From contig CAJMLN010000009.1 in assembly GCA_905214315.1 (NCBI GenBank), forward strand, positions 1-49,566: 49,566 nt of DNA, read 5' to 3'. Each line of letters begins with the position of its first letter. The stretch's first letter is position 1. Shown one piece after another: positions 15,280 to 23,708 of the stretch. The DNA is from an uncultured bacterium. GTDB lineage: Bacteria; Bacillota; Clostridia; Christensenellales; QALW01. Position numbers and translations under genes: made by a program. Below the pieces are notes generated by a model that worked only from the letters and a program-made list of their open reading frames with translations, was not told where the DNA came from and made no database searches.

Positions 15280-17256
15280 ATGAAATTACCGTTGCGCCTA
15301 ATAGCCTCAATTGTATGTGCGGCAGTACTGCTTACAGCACTTTGTTTGGGCTTGAGCGTTTGCGCCTATGATGTGAACCCAATGGATAAAATGGGCTTGG
15401 TGGTAACGGAAAGCTCGGATTTAAATATTCGTTCAGGGCCGGGAACAGAGTACGGAAAGGTAACGGCTCTCCCAAAGGGAACAATCGTGAATATTACCGG
15501 CAGCAGTAATGATACGGCCGGGGATATCTGGTATAAAATCGCATATAATAATGTAGAAGGATTTGGTAAAGGCGAGTATTTTACGGTATTTGACCGCCCT
15601 ACGGAGGGCGACGACGCTTTTGAAACCGAGCTTACCCTGCAGGGCTTTCCCGAGAGCTATAAAGAAGGACTGCGGCTGCTGCATGCGCTGCATCCAGAGT
15701 GGAAATTTACCGCGCTGCAGACGGGGCTGACCTGGCAGGAAGTTGTTGCGGCGGAATGCCTGCTGGGGCGTAATTTAGTAAGCTCCTCCAGCCTTGCTTC
15801 GTGGAAATCCTTTGAAAAAGGTGCATATGACTGGGACAATAATGAGTGGTACTCCTTTGACAGCGGCGGATGGAAGGCAGCTTCCAAAGAAGTGATCTGC
15901 TATTATTTAGATCCCCGTAACTTTTTAGACAATAATATTTTCCAGTTTTTAGAGCTTTCCTATAATGCCGATATGCCGGTGAGTGAGGAAGCAATCAAGG
16001 CTGCGTTTTCGGGAACATTTATGACCGGAGATTTGCCCGACGGATCTATGAGCTATGCCCGGGGCGTGCTGGAGGCGGCTAAGGCAGGCGGGGCCAATCC
16101 GTTTATGCTGGCAGCGCGCCTGCGCTTGGAACAAGGAGCGGTGGGAAACAAGCTGGCGCACGGTACTGTGGCCGGGTATGAGGGCTATTATAATCACTTT
16201 GATATCGGCGCTTATGCTTCCGGAGGAAGGACTGCTATGGAAAACGGTGCGATCTATGCCAAAAACAAGGGCTGGGATACACCGCTGAAAGCGCTGACAG
16301 GCGGTGCGTCCTTTTTAACCAACAGTTATATAAAAGTGGGGCAGAATACGCTCTATTTGCAAAAATTTGACGTGGTAGACGGAGGAAACGGATATTATTC
16401 CCACCAGTATATGACCAATACCAGCGCGGCGGTGAGCGAATGTTCTTCTTTACGTAACGCCGTCAGTACGGCCGGTGCAATGGATTCTGCACTGAACTTT
16501 ATTATTCCCGTATATAAGGACATGCCCGAGGAAAAACAGCCTAAGCCTACCAGTACGGGAAATAACAATAACTGGCTGGAAACGCTTTCGATTGCAGGAC
16601 ATTCGTTTACCCAGCCGTATCAGTTGTATACAACCGAGTATGAGGCTTTTGTGGATACCTCGGTGATCACCGTGAACGCCGCGGCAAAGGATTCCGGTGC
16701 TGTGATTTCCGGCACGGGAGAGATACGCTTAAAATACGGCATCAATGAAATTAAAGTGACTGTAACGGCTCCCAGCGGTTCTCAGCGCGTCTATACATTA
16801 TATGTGACCTGTTCCGTAGATAGCGGCGGTGAGGGCGGCGGAGAAGGGGATGAAACCTTTCAGACCTCTTATCCGGTAAAAAGTGCGCTGATAACCGGTG
16901 TTTCGGAAGGAACTTTGCTGAGGGATTTTAAGCAGAATATTACGGTTACCGGCTATACTGCCGTATTTGCTGATGCTTCCGGCGCGCAGAAGAATGACGG
17001 CGATCTGATGAAGACGGGAGATCGCCTTGTGCTGAGGCGCGGAGAAGAGGAGGTTCGTGCGTATTCTGTTGTGATTTATGGCGATAGTAACGGCGACGGA
17101 AGAATTACCTCAGGTGATTTGCTGAAGATACAAAGGCACATATTAAGTATACAGCTGCTTAATGCAGGGTATTTGGAAGCTTCGGATATGAACGGTGACG
17201 GAAGAATTACCTCGGGTGATTTACTCTTATGCCAAAGAAGAATTCTTGGCTTGTAA
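15280..17256 (+). CDS. Secreted SH3b-glucosaminidase with cadherin-like and dockerin domains
   Basis: The 658-residue protein has a signal peptide (1 to about 30) and a bacterial SH3 domain at about 38-105 (DLNIRSGPGTEYGKV). An N-acetylglucosaminidase domain lies at about 125-400, with likely catalytic Glu284 in RLEQG, then FDIGAYASGG and SYIKVGQNTLYLQKFDV. A cadherin-like beta-sandwich spans about 427-510. The C-terminal type I dockerin (about 598-658) has two calcium loops, DSNGDGRITSGD and DMNGDGRITSGD. It would cut peptidoglycan glycan strands outside the cell and dock, through calcium, onto a cohesin such as the one encoded 15 bases downstream. AAAGGAG precedes the ATG at 15280; a longer frame upstream has no ribosome site. 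Confidence 0.9.
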   Translation: MKLPLRLIASIVCAAVLLTALCLGLSVCAYDVNPMDKMGLVVTESSDLNIRSGPGTEYGKVTALPKGTIVNITGSSNDTAGDIWYKIAYNNVEGFGKGEYFTVFDRPTEGDDAFETELTLQGFPESYKEGLRLLHALHPEWKFTALQTGLTWQEVVAAECLLGRNLVSSSSLASWKSFEKGAYDWDNNEWYSFDSGGWKAASKEVICYYLDPRNFLDNNIFQFLELSYNADMPVSEEAIKAAFSGTFMTGDLPDGSMSYARGVLEAAKAGGANPFMLAARLRLEQGAVGNKLAHGTVAGYEGYYNHFDIGAYASGGRTAMENGAIYAKNKGWDTPLKALTGGASFLTNSYIKVGQNTLYLQKFDVVDGGNGYYSHQYMTNTSAAVSECSSLRNAVSTAGAMDSALNFIIPVYKDMPEEKQPKPTSTGNNNNWLETLSIAGHSFTQPYQLYTTEYEAFVDTSVITVNAAAKDSGAVISGTGEIRLKYGINEIKVTVTAPSGSQRVYTLYVTCSVDSGGEGGGEGDETFQTSYPVKSALITGVSEGTLLRDFKQNITVTGYTAVFADASGAQKNDGDLMKTGDRLVLRRGEEEVRAYSVVIYGDSNGDGRITSGDLLKIQRHILSIQLLNAGYLEASDMNGDGRITSGDLLLCQRRILGL

Positions 17257-17271
17257 AAAAGGAGAAGATTG

Positions 17272-18861
17272 ATGAAAAAACTTTTTATTCTGTTCCTTTG
17301 TGTTGCGCTATTCTGCCTGGGCTGTTCAATTTCTGTTTTTGCATCAGCCAGTGCATCGGTATCCGTGTCTTCTTCTTCTCCTCAGGTGGGCGATACTGTC
17401 AGTATTACTTTTAAGCTGAGTGGTTCTGAGAAGATCGGTGCAGTTACGGCGGATTTTGATTTTGACAGTGCAAAATTGCAATATGTTTCCTGCAGCGGCA
17501 CCAATATGGGCTTTTTTGCCAGTAATCTGGTTACTGCTTCCAGAATAAGAGTTTTAGATACAGATATGACGGCAGTAAATCCTGTGGCATCGTATTCCAT
17601 TACGTTAACGTTTAAAACTTTGGCTATCGGTACGGCGGAAGTCAGTCTTGTAGATGGTCTTTTGGAAAATGAAAACGGAGCCATGGGTTCTGCTACCGCA
17701 ACGGCCAGTGTCACTATTAAAGCCAAGCCTTCGCCGTCGCTTTCCTCCAACTGCAATCTTTCGGCGCTGAAGGTGCCCCAGGGATGTACACTTTCACCGG
17801 CGTTTTCTTCCAGTATAACACAGTATACCTGTACGGTTCCCTACAGCGTAACGTCTTTCCCGATTGAGCCTACGCGGTCTGATTCCAAGGCCAGTATAGA
17901 ATTTATCGGTAAGGTGAGCCTTGATGTAGGCAAAAATACCCGCAGTGTACGCGTAACGGCAGAGGATGGTACAACTAAAACATATACCATTACAATCACC
18001 CGGCAGGCAGAGGGGAGTGCCGAACCTACGCCTACCCCTCCGGTAGAGCAGCCGACAACACCTCCGGAGCAGCCGCTGACGGTAACGGTAGACGGAAAAA
18101 ACTTTACGCTTGAGGAGCAAATTGCCAAAGAATTGCCGTCAGGCTTTGCCTTGGAGGAGTATACTTATTCCGGCCGAACGATTCAGACGGCTGTACTGAG
18201 TGATGTACGTCTGGTGCTTCTTTCGGATGATGCGGATTCCTATTTTTACATTCTGAATGAAATCAATCATACCTTTACGGTGTTTCAAACCTTGACATCC
18301 AGTGCGCAGACGGTATATACTGTGCTGTCTTTCAGTATACAGGCCTTGCCCGTTTCATGGCGGACGGCGGTGTTTGAGGTGGCCGGCGTAAGCTACAGTG
18401 CTTGGCAGAGCGATGTTCTAGGCGAGGGATATTATGTCATCAGTGCGATGAACAATACTACGGGTGAAAAATATCTGTGCGTGTACTGCGCGGAGGATGG
18501 AACGGTTCAAAAGCTTTCTCCGGCCCTGCTGGAAGATAAAAATATGCTGCAGCCTACTGAACAGCCTCTTGTAATAAAACCGGTGCGCTTTGATTGGCGC
18601 AGGGCAGCCTTGGTTGCGGCTATCGTGCTGCTGGTGGCTGTAGTCGCTGCGATTATCGTGCTGCTGGTAAAGAAAAAGAAATTGCGGCAGCCTGCTGCCG
18701 TGCGCGATTGGGGAGCGGAACCGCCTTGGCAGGAGCAGAATACCGGAGAGGAAGATTCCTTAGAGCTTTTTGAGATAAGCGGGCCGAAAGGAGCAGCCGG
18801 CGAGCAGGAGATGCCTGCGGAAGAAACACCGCAGCAGCATGACGAGGGTGATTTCACATAA
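17272..18861 (+). CDS. Membrane-anchored cohesin-domain surface protein
   Basis: The 529-residue protein has a signal peptide (1 to about 25) and a cohesin domain at about 27-150 (VGDTVSITFKLSG, IGAVTADFDFD, KLQYVS, LTFKTLAIGTAEVSL). A cadherin-like domain follows at about 155-245 (ITQYTCTVPYSVTSFPI ... TKTYTITI), then a Pro/Thr linker and an unassigned domain at about 270-430. A membrane helix lies at about 443-466, followed by KKKK and an acidic cytoplasmic tail. The topology places one cohesin on the outer surface. It follows the dockerin enzyme in one operon and is the obvious partner. The ATG at 17272 follows AAAGGAGAAGATTG. A terminator lies directly after it. Confidence 0.88.
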   Translation: MKKLFILFLCVALFCLGCSISVFASASASVSVSSSSPQVGDTVSITFKLSGSEKIGAVTADFDFDSAKLQYVSCSGTNMGFFASNLVTASRIRVLDTDMTAVNPVASYSITLTFKTLAIGTAEVSLVDGLLENENGAMGSATATASVTIKAKPSPSLSSNCNLSALKVPQGCTLSPAFSSSITQYTCTVPYSVTSFPIEPTRSDSKASIEFIGKVSLDVGKNTRSVRVTAEDGTTKTYTITITRQAEGSAEPTPTPPVEQPTTPPEQPLTVTVDGKNFTLEEQIAKELPSGFALEEYTYSGRTIQTAVLSDVRLVLLSDDADSYFYILNEINHTFTVFQTLTSSAQTVYTVLSFSIQALPVSWRTAVFEVAGVSYSAWQSDVLGEGYYVISAMNNTTGEKYLCVYCAEDGTVQKLSPALLEDKNMLQPTEQPLVIKPVRFDWRRAALVAAIVLLVAVVAAIIVLLVKKKKLRQPAAVRDWGAEPPWQEQNTGEEDSLELFEISGPKGAAGEQEMPAEETPQQHDEGDFT

Positions 18862-18868
18862 AGGATAT

Positions 18869-18903
18869 CGGGCGGATAAATTAGCGAGCCGCCCGCCTTT
18901 TTT
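18869..18903 (+). terminator. Terminator of the dockerin/cohesin operon
   Basis: CGGGCGG (18869-18875) pairs with CCGCCCG (18889-18895), followed by a T run. Confidence 0.8.
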
Positions 18904-18960
18904 CGGCAAAATATGCTGCGGGGCTTAACCGAACTTTTACAAATAAGCCTTAGAAAGTAC

Positions 18961-18989
18961 TTGACAATCTTTCTTTTATTGCATATAAT
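18961..18989 (+). promoter_or_regulatory. Perfect consensus promoter of the initiator tRNA gene
   Basis: TTGACA (18961-18966), 17-base spacer, TATAAT (18984-18989): a full match to the vegetative consensus, as expected for stable RNA. Confidence 0.9.
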
Positions 18990-19019
18990 AAATCTGCAAT
19001 AAGAAATTGTTGCGTATAT

Positions 19020-19096
<77 letters not shown>

Positions 19097-19100
19097 ACTA

Positions 19101-19145
19101 AAAACCGCCTGTTCAAGCCATTTTTCGGCTGTGCAGGCGGTTTTT
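19101..19145 (+). terminator. Terminator of the tRNA-fMet gene
   Basis: AAAACCGCCTG (19101-19111) pairs with CAGGCGGTTTT (19134-19144), followed by more T. Confidence 0.85.
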
Positions 19146-19583
19146 GTTTTGCTGAAAAACGGGCTTTGTATTTCATTGATACTATTGCAAATTGCAGCTC
19201 TATCCAAGCCTTATTTTAGAAAACTGTGCGGGGTAGAAGCGTTCTGCCGCCCAAAGGCGCTGGTATTGCTTGACTGTATTGTAGATGAGATAGAAAGCAA
19301 AATTGAGAAAGATACAAACTACTCATGGCACTACAGCAGCCCTGGATCGTTTTTTATAGAACGGCACACAGCGGCACTAAAATCTTGGTATGACGAAGCG
19401 GCGGCACTCACCGCCGGAAGAGCACAAATCCAGCGGCTGATATATTTTATCATAATGGGTTTGAAAATGAAATTTGTTATGATTTCCCAGGATGGAACGG
19501 AAAATGATACAAAGTATAGCTTTAACGCCTCGTTTAGGGGAAATGTTTTCTTGTTCAAATTTATATTTTTCCTTGAAAGCATC
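19146..19583. other. Intergenic region, possible decayed coding sequence
   Basis: A plus-strand frame runs through to 19604 and contains protein-like stretches (LDCIVDEIESKIEKD, FFIERHTAALKSWYDEAAA). It has no start codon with a ribosome site and runs out of the tRNA gene in frame. I recognise no family. It may be a remnant of a lost gene. Confidence 0.35.
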
Positions 19584-19628
19584 TTGACAAGAGTACGAAA
19601 TTGAATTATAATAAAATACGAAATTGAA
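19584..19628 (+). promoter_or_regulatory. Perfect promoter with direct-repeat operator before the MarR remnant
   Basis: TTGACA (19584-19589), 17-base spacer, TATAAT (19607-19612). A 12-base direct repeat TACGAAATTGAA lies in the spacer (19594-19605) and just after the -10 (19617-19628), 23 bases apart. Repeats bracketing a -10 box suit a repressor such as the MarR protein whose broken gene follows. The promoter should transcribe into the aldo/keto reductase. Confidence 0.8.
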
Positions 19629-19649
19629 CTTTAACTATGAAATAATAGG

Positions 19650-19994
19650 ATGAATGCAGGGAAATTTTTACGATTTTGGAAGATTTATTATATTGGTGCC
19701 ATATGGAATAGTTTTGCTAAATCCGGTAATGTTGCGCCTTCACTGCTCTGAATTTTATATGCGCTGGGTAACGGAAATCTCCGTACGCAGGGAAAAATAT
19801 GCGTGGACTGGGTCCTGTCGAAAAGCACGGTCAACACAATTGGATTCAAGAAAAAAGGCTATGTAGAGCTTCCGCCAAGAAAAGGTAAACAACGTGAAAT
19901 GATGGGCGCACTGACAGATAGCGGAGAATATACAAGCTGTCTTTTGAAAACGTTGTACGAAAAAGAAGCGGTGGTTTTTCAAAATCTTGCTTAG
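19650..19994 (+). pseudogene. MarR-family regulator, broken by an in-frame stop
   Basis: From ATG 19650 one frame encodes FWKIYYIGAIWNSFAK, a TGA stop (19749-19751), then ILYALGNGNLRTQGKICVDW, SKSTVNTI, KKKGYVELPPRKGKQREM and LYEKEAVVFQNLA before TAG. This is the winged-helix layout of MarR proteins (recognition helix plus basic wing). The TGA lies where relatives have a hydrophobic or Trp codon, so it looks like a nonsense mutation. A few codons also seem missing between TVNTI and the wing. The regulator of this locus is therefore probably dead. Confidence 0.75.
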
Positions 19995-20064
19995 CCCCGC
20001 AGGTCATTAAATCCTTGGAGTGCATGATAAAGCTTTTAAGGGAAACAGAACAAAAGGAGATATT

Positions 20065-20919
20065 ATGATGAAAGAAGCTTACAAACTGGCAAATGGAGTG
20101 GAGATTCCGAAGCTCGGACTTGGCACATGGTTTATTGATGATAGCAAAGTCTCCGATGCAATCTGTGAGGCCGTAAAGCTCGGATACCGTCACGTTGACA
20201 CTGCACAGGCTTATGGCAATGAGCGTGGAGTTGGCGAAGGAATAAGGAGATGCAGCCTTAAGCGCGGGGAAATATTTGTTACCACCAAGCTGGCGGCAGA
20301 AATAAAAACCTATGCGGAAGCAGTGGCTGCAATTAACGAATCACTTGAGAAAATGGATATCGGCTATATTGATCTTATGCTGATTCATGCTCCGCAGCCG
20401 TGGGCTGATTTCCGGGGAGGCGACTATGCGCAGGGGAACAGAGAGGCATGGAGGGCTTTGGAGGATGCATACAAGGCAGGTAAGCTGCGTGCTATCGGTG
20501 TATCAAATTTTAAAGAAGAGGATATGGAAAATATTCTTTCTTCCTGTGAGATTGCTCCCATGGTAAACCAGCTTTTGGTCCATGTGAGCAATACCCCATT
20601 GTCCCTGATTGAATACTGCCAAAACAAAGGAATTATAGTGGAGGCTTATTCGCCGGTGGCACACGGCGCTATTCTGAATAACCCGGAGATTGTAAATATG
20701 GCGGCGAAATATGGGGTGACAGCGGCACGACTCTGCATCCGTTACTGTTTGCAGCTTGGTACGCTTCCCCTGCCCAAAACTGCAAATCCCGCCCATATGG
20801 AAGAAAATGCACAGGTGGACTTTGTGATTTCCGGCCAGGATATGGAAACGCTGAAAGCGTTTAAGCATATTGAAAACTATGGTGAGTTTTCGGTATTTCC
20901 GGTGTTTAGCGGAAAGTAG
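20065..20919 (+). CDS. Aldo/keto reductase
   Basis: The 284-residue (beta/alpha)8 oxidoreductase opens with the family pattern KLANGVEIPKLGLGTW. The catalytic tetrad is D45, Y50, K75 and H108 (HVDTAQAYGNE, VTTKL, LIHAPQPW), and IGVSNF lies in the middle. The NADP-binding end is less conserved than usual (PLPKTAN instead of IPKS). It probably reduces small aldehydes or ketones with NADPH. The ATG at 20065 has AAAAGGAGA before it. It follows a broken MarR gene and precedes a CMD/cupin gene, a common redox-stress grouping. Confidence 0.9.
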   Translation: MMKEAYKLANGVEIPKLGLGTWFIDDSKVSDAICEAVKLGYRHVDTAQAYGNERGVGEGIRRCSLKRGEIFVTTKLAAEIKTYAEAVAAINESLEKMDIGYIDLMLIHAPQPWADFRGGDYAQGNREAWRALEDAYKAGKLRAIGVSNFKEEDMENILSSCEIAPMVNQLLVHVSNTPLSLIEYCQNKGIIVEAYSPVAHGAILNNPEIVNMAAKYGVTAARLCIRYCLQLGTLPLPKTANPAHMEENAQVDFVISGQDMETLKAFKHIENYGEFSVFPVFSGK

Positions 20920-20949
20920 AAAGGTTAACAGATTGGAGGATTTTTATTT

Positions 20950-21705
20950 ATGGCTGTGAAACAAACGGCGGGCAGGGAACAGCTTGGAAATTTTGCGCCT
21001 GATTTTGCCCACTACAATGATGACGTTCTCTTTGGAGAAAATTGGAATAATACGGATATTGCCATGAAAACAAGGTGCATTGTTACAGTGGTGGCGTTGA
21101 TGTCCTCCGGTATTACGGATACATCACTGATTTACCATTTGGAAAATGCAAAGAAAAACGGCGTTTCTAAAAAAGAAATTGCAGCCATCATCACGCACGC
21201 CGCTTTCTATGCCGGCTGGGCGAAAGCATGGGCGGTATTCCGTATGGCAAAAGAAGTCTGGAATGAGGAAGCTCCTGCGGAGGACGCAAAAGCCGCCCAT
21301 GAAAACAGCATGGTATTTCCTATTGGAAAACCAAATGACGGCTTTGCGCAGTATTTCATTGGACGGAGCTATCTCGCACCGATTTCTACAGAACAGGTCG
21401 GAATTTTCAATGTGACCTTTGAGCCTGGATGCCGCAATAACTGGCATATTCATCACGCCGATAAAGGCGGCGGGCAGATTCTTGTCTGTGTGGCGGGCAG
21501 AGGGTACTATCAGGAATGGGGCAAGGATGCGGTGCTTATGACCCCCGGTAATGTGGTGAACATTTCTACAGGCGTGAAGCATTGGCATGGTGCCGCTCCG
21601 AATGACTGGTTTTCTCATCTGGCAATAGAAGTCCCCGGGGAAAACGGAAGCAATGAGTGGCTGGAGGCTGTGGATGATGAGCAGTACGGAAAACTGAAAG
21701 GCTGA
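20950..21705 (+). CDS. Carboxymuconolactone decarboxylase-like/cupin fusion protein
   Basis: The 251-residue protein has two parts. Residues ~5-105 are a CMD/AhpD-like helical domain (KTRCIVTVVALMSSG, EIAAIITHAAFYAGW) without a CxxC pair, so not a classic AhpD peroxidase partner. Residues ~125-245 are a cupin barrel with metal-type His residues (NNWHIHHADKGGGQILV, TGVKHWHGAAP). Such fusions often lie beside aldo/keto reductases and flavodoxin-like genes; their reaction is not well defined. It is 30 bases after the reductase, with GGAGG upstream. Confidence 0.85.
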   Translation: MAVKQTAGREQLGNFAPDFAHYNDDVLFGENWNNTDIAMKTRCIVTVVALMSSGITDTSLIYHLENAKKNGVSKKEIAAIITHAAFYAGWAKAWAVFRMAKEVWNEEAPAEDAKAAHENSMVFPIGKPNDGFAQYFIGRSYLAPISTEQVGIFNVTFEPGCRNNWHIHHADKGGGQILVCVAGRGYYQEWGKDAVLMTPGNVVNISTGVKHWHGAAPNDWFSHLAIEVPGENGSNEWLEAVDDEQYGKLKG

Positions 21706-22006
21706 TAGATGAGAAACGTGAAATGATGCAATGGCATAGGAAGGCCCATGAAGGGCTTCGGCATTTTTCAGGTGCCGGTATGGTACGGCCGTTCAAAGAA
21801 GGACATACGAAAGGATGTTTGCAGGTTCGCGTATCAATATCTTGAATATGCTCTTCACAATTCGTGATGAGACTGATTATTTTTGCTTACAGGATAAAAA
21901 AAGTGCTTGATGAACGAAGCGAATACAGAGCTGCCGCGGCATTCGCTGTAACAATGAATATCAAAAATAGACACATGAAAAATAGTGATGGCCAAAGCAG
22001 TCCGAA
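21706..22006. other. Intergenic region after the CMD/cupin gene
   Basis: Short frames only. A weak hairpin (AAGGCCC/GGGCTT around 21742-21762, followed by ATTTTT) may end the upstream operon. No gene was recognised. Confidence 0.4.
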
Positions 22007-22047
22007 AAAGCCGGACAACGGATCTTTAAGATCCGTTGTCCGGCTTT
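22007..22047 (-). terminator. Very strong palindromic terminator of the surface-protein remnant
   Basis: Twenty-base arms (22007-22026 and 22028-22047) are perfectly complementary around one base; the outer bases are AAAGCCGG and CCGGCTTT. It overlaps the last codons of the minus-strand remnant. Confidence 0.7.
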
Positions 22048-22559
22048 GTTGTATAGGCCAGATGTTTTCGATTATAAATCAGAATCCCCGCCAAGCCGGC
22101 ACCCGCCGCCAGCATAACGCCCCCAATCATCGGATTGCTGTTGTTTCCGGTTTGAGGAGCATCCGTGGCCGCCTCAAGGATTGTCTGCTCTTTTGTGATT
22201 TCCTGCGTTAGAGCCTCGTCCTTAAAATATTTTCCGCAGCATTCGCAGCTCCAATACTCTGTTTTGCCCGGCGCGGTACAGGTTGCCGGTATTACATCGT
22301 GCTTTGTCATGGTGTGGCCCGCTGCGTCAATTACGCCATAACTGTCGAGGTTTGTAATCTCTGTTTTGCTTCATCCTCAAAATGCTTTCCGCAGGTTTTA
22401 CATGTATGGTACGCTTCCTTGCCGGGTGTTGTACAGGTAGCATCCGCTTTTGCTGTAAATGTTAGGTTATGGCCTGCGGCATTCCCGTTTTTAAAGGTTT
22501 TCGTTCCGTTTGCGCCGCATATGCAGGAATAATAATATCTGCGGGTTTCCCAATCCGGT
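22026..22559 (-). pseudogene. C-terminal remnant of a repeat-containing surface protein, frameshifted
   Basis: On the minus strand, DWETRRYYYSCICGANGTKTF, GHNLT and TCTTPGKEAYHTCKTCGKHF run in one frame to about 22360. After the loss of one base in an A run, the next frame continues TEITNLDSYGVIDAAGHTM, ATCTAPGKTEYWSCECCGKYF and DAPQTGNNSNPMIGG, then a membrane helix and NRKH. The Cys-pair repeats and the PQTG-helix-basic end are typical of secreted surface proteins, possibly sortase-anchored. A stop just upstream of 22559 and the missing 5' end show that it is a fragment. Confidence 0.7.
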
Positions 22560-22837
22560 CATTCTTTTTTCCGGCAAAGCCTGGAGGGCCTGTTTGCCTT
22601 TAGCAGGGGAAAAGAAAACGTGTTGGGTATTATGTCACAGCCGGCGCTTGCCTGCGTAGCCGGCAACGACTGTGCACTGCTCAATGAAGCTGCTGAATTT
22701 GCCGCGGTAAAGAAAAGACAAGAATTTTTTTAAAAACAGTTGTGTTTCAGATTCTTGCATAAAACAGGGTATACAGGTTTTTGAAGGGTTGTATTATATA
22801 GTGTTTATTTTATTAAGAAAGCTGTGATATGCTCCTG
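22560..22837. other. Intergenic region with an unassigned plus-strand coding tail
   Basis: A plus-strand frame ending at 22733 encodes a protein-like tail (RGKENVLGIMSQPALACVAG, NEAAEFAAVKKRQEFF) with no ribosome site. It may be the 3' end of a lost gene. I recognise no family. Confidence 0.3.
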
Positions 22838-22882
22838 TTGACACCGGGGACATTTTATGGTAAAATTTTGGTCATAAAATGT
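22838..22882 (+). promoter_or_regulatory. Orphan promoter overlapped by an inverted repeat
   Basis: TTGACA (22838-22843), 17-base spacer, TAAAAT (22861-22866). An inverted repeat ACATTTTATG (22850-22859)/CATAAAATGT (22873-22882) straddles the -10. No ribosome site or gene follows before the next promoter at 22981. Confidence 0.6.
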
Positions 22883-22980
22883 TTTTACAGTAAAATTTAC
22901 ATAGCGAACTGAAGCATTTTTCATTACAATAAAAATGAAAGGATCATCTTTCCGTTAATACTATAAAAAATAATTTTATA

Positions 22981-23009
22981 TTGAAATTTTGGCTTTGCAA
23001 TGCTATAAT
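22981..23009 (+). promoter_or_regulatory. Promoter placing transcription start at the metallopeptidase ATG
   Basis: TTGAAA (22981-22986), 17-base spacer, TATAAT (23004-23009). The ATG at 23016 is seven bases after the -10, where transcription would begin, so the message is probably leaderless. Confidence 0.75.
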
Positions 23010-23015
23010 GACGTT

Positions 23016-23561
23016 ATGAGAATACCGTTTCTTATTATTCGTTCTAACCGGCGCACGGCAGCGCTGGAGTTTACCGAGGAGGGATTTTTGCGCGTCCGTG
23101 CGCCGCTTTGGCTTACAGATAGGCAGGCGGAGGAGCTGGTGCAAAAAAACGAACTGTGGATCAAGGCCCATCAGTCGGCGGCCGTGGAAAGATGCCGGCG
23201 GCTGCAGGCATTTTCGGCAGAGGATATCGAAAAACTGAAGCGGCGGGCACGGGAGATTCTGCCTGAGCGGGTGAAATATTATTCGCGCCTAATGCAGCTT
23301 ACGCCCACGGCGGTGAAAATTACCGCGGCGAAAAAGCGTTTTGGAAGCTGCAGCGGTAAAAATTCCCTTTGTTTTTCCTGCTTTTTGGTTTTATATCCTC
23401 CTGCGGCGGTGGATTATGTGGTGGTGCATGAACTGGCGCATATCCGATACCACAATCACAGTTCGGCGTTTCATGCGCTGGTAAAGCAATATCTGCCTGA
23501 TGCCGAGCAAAGACGCAAACTGCTGAGGCAGCCGTTTCCTGATAAAGTACAAAACGGATAA
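23016..23561 (+). CDS. YgjP/DUF45-type zinc metallopeptidase
   Basis: The 181-residue protein has the zincin motif VVHELAHIRYHNHSSAFH (HExxH with downstream His) and the family's KKRFGSCSGKNSLCFSCFLVLYPP before it; the N-terminal half carries LRVRAP-type strands. The YgjP-like (M48-related, DUF45) group is of uncertain substrate and often sits beside restriction or repair genes. No ribosome site precedes ATG 23016. The frame can extend to a TTG at 22989, but that lies inside the promoter, so the leaderless ATG is preferred. Confidence 0.85.
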   Translation: MRIPFLIIRSNRRTAALEFTEEGFLRVRAPLWLTDRQAEELVQKNELWIKAHQSAAVERCRRLQAFSAEDIEKLKRRAREILPERVKYYSRLMQLTPTAVKITAAKKRFGSCSGKNSLCFSCFLVLYPPAAVDYVVVHELAHIRYHNHSSAFHALVKQYLPDAEQRRKLLRQPFPDKVQNG

Positions 23562-23708
23562 CGGCTTCTTTGTTTTCAGATCGGGGCTTTACTGAAAAAG
23601 CACCGTATTACATTGAAAAATATACTGGACAAAACAGCAAAGCGATTGGATTTTCTTGAAATTAAATGCGTTCTGCATTTAGTATAAAACAGTTTAGGAG
23701 GTAAAAAG

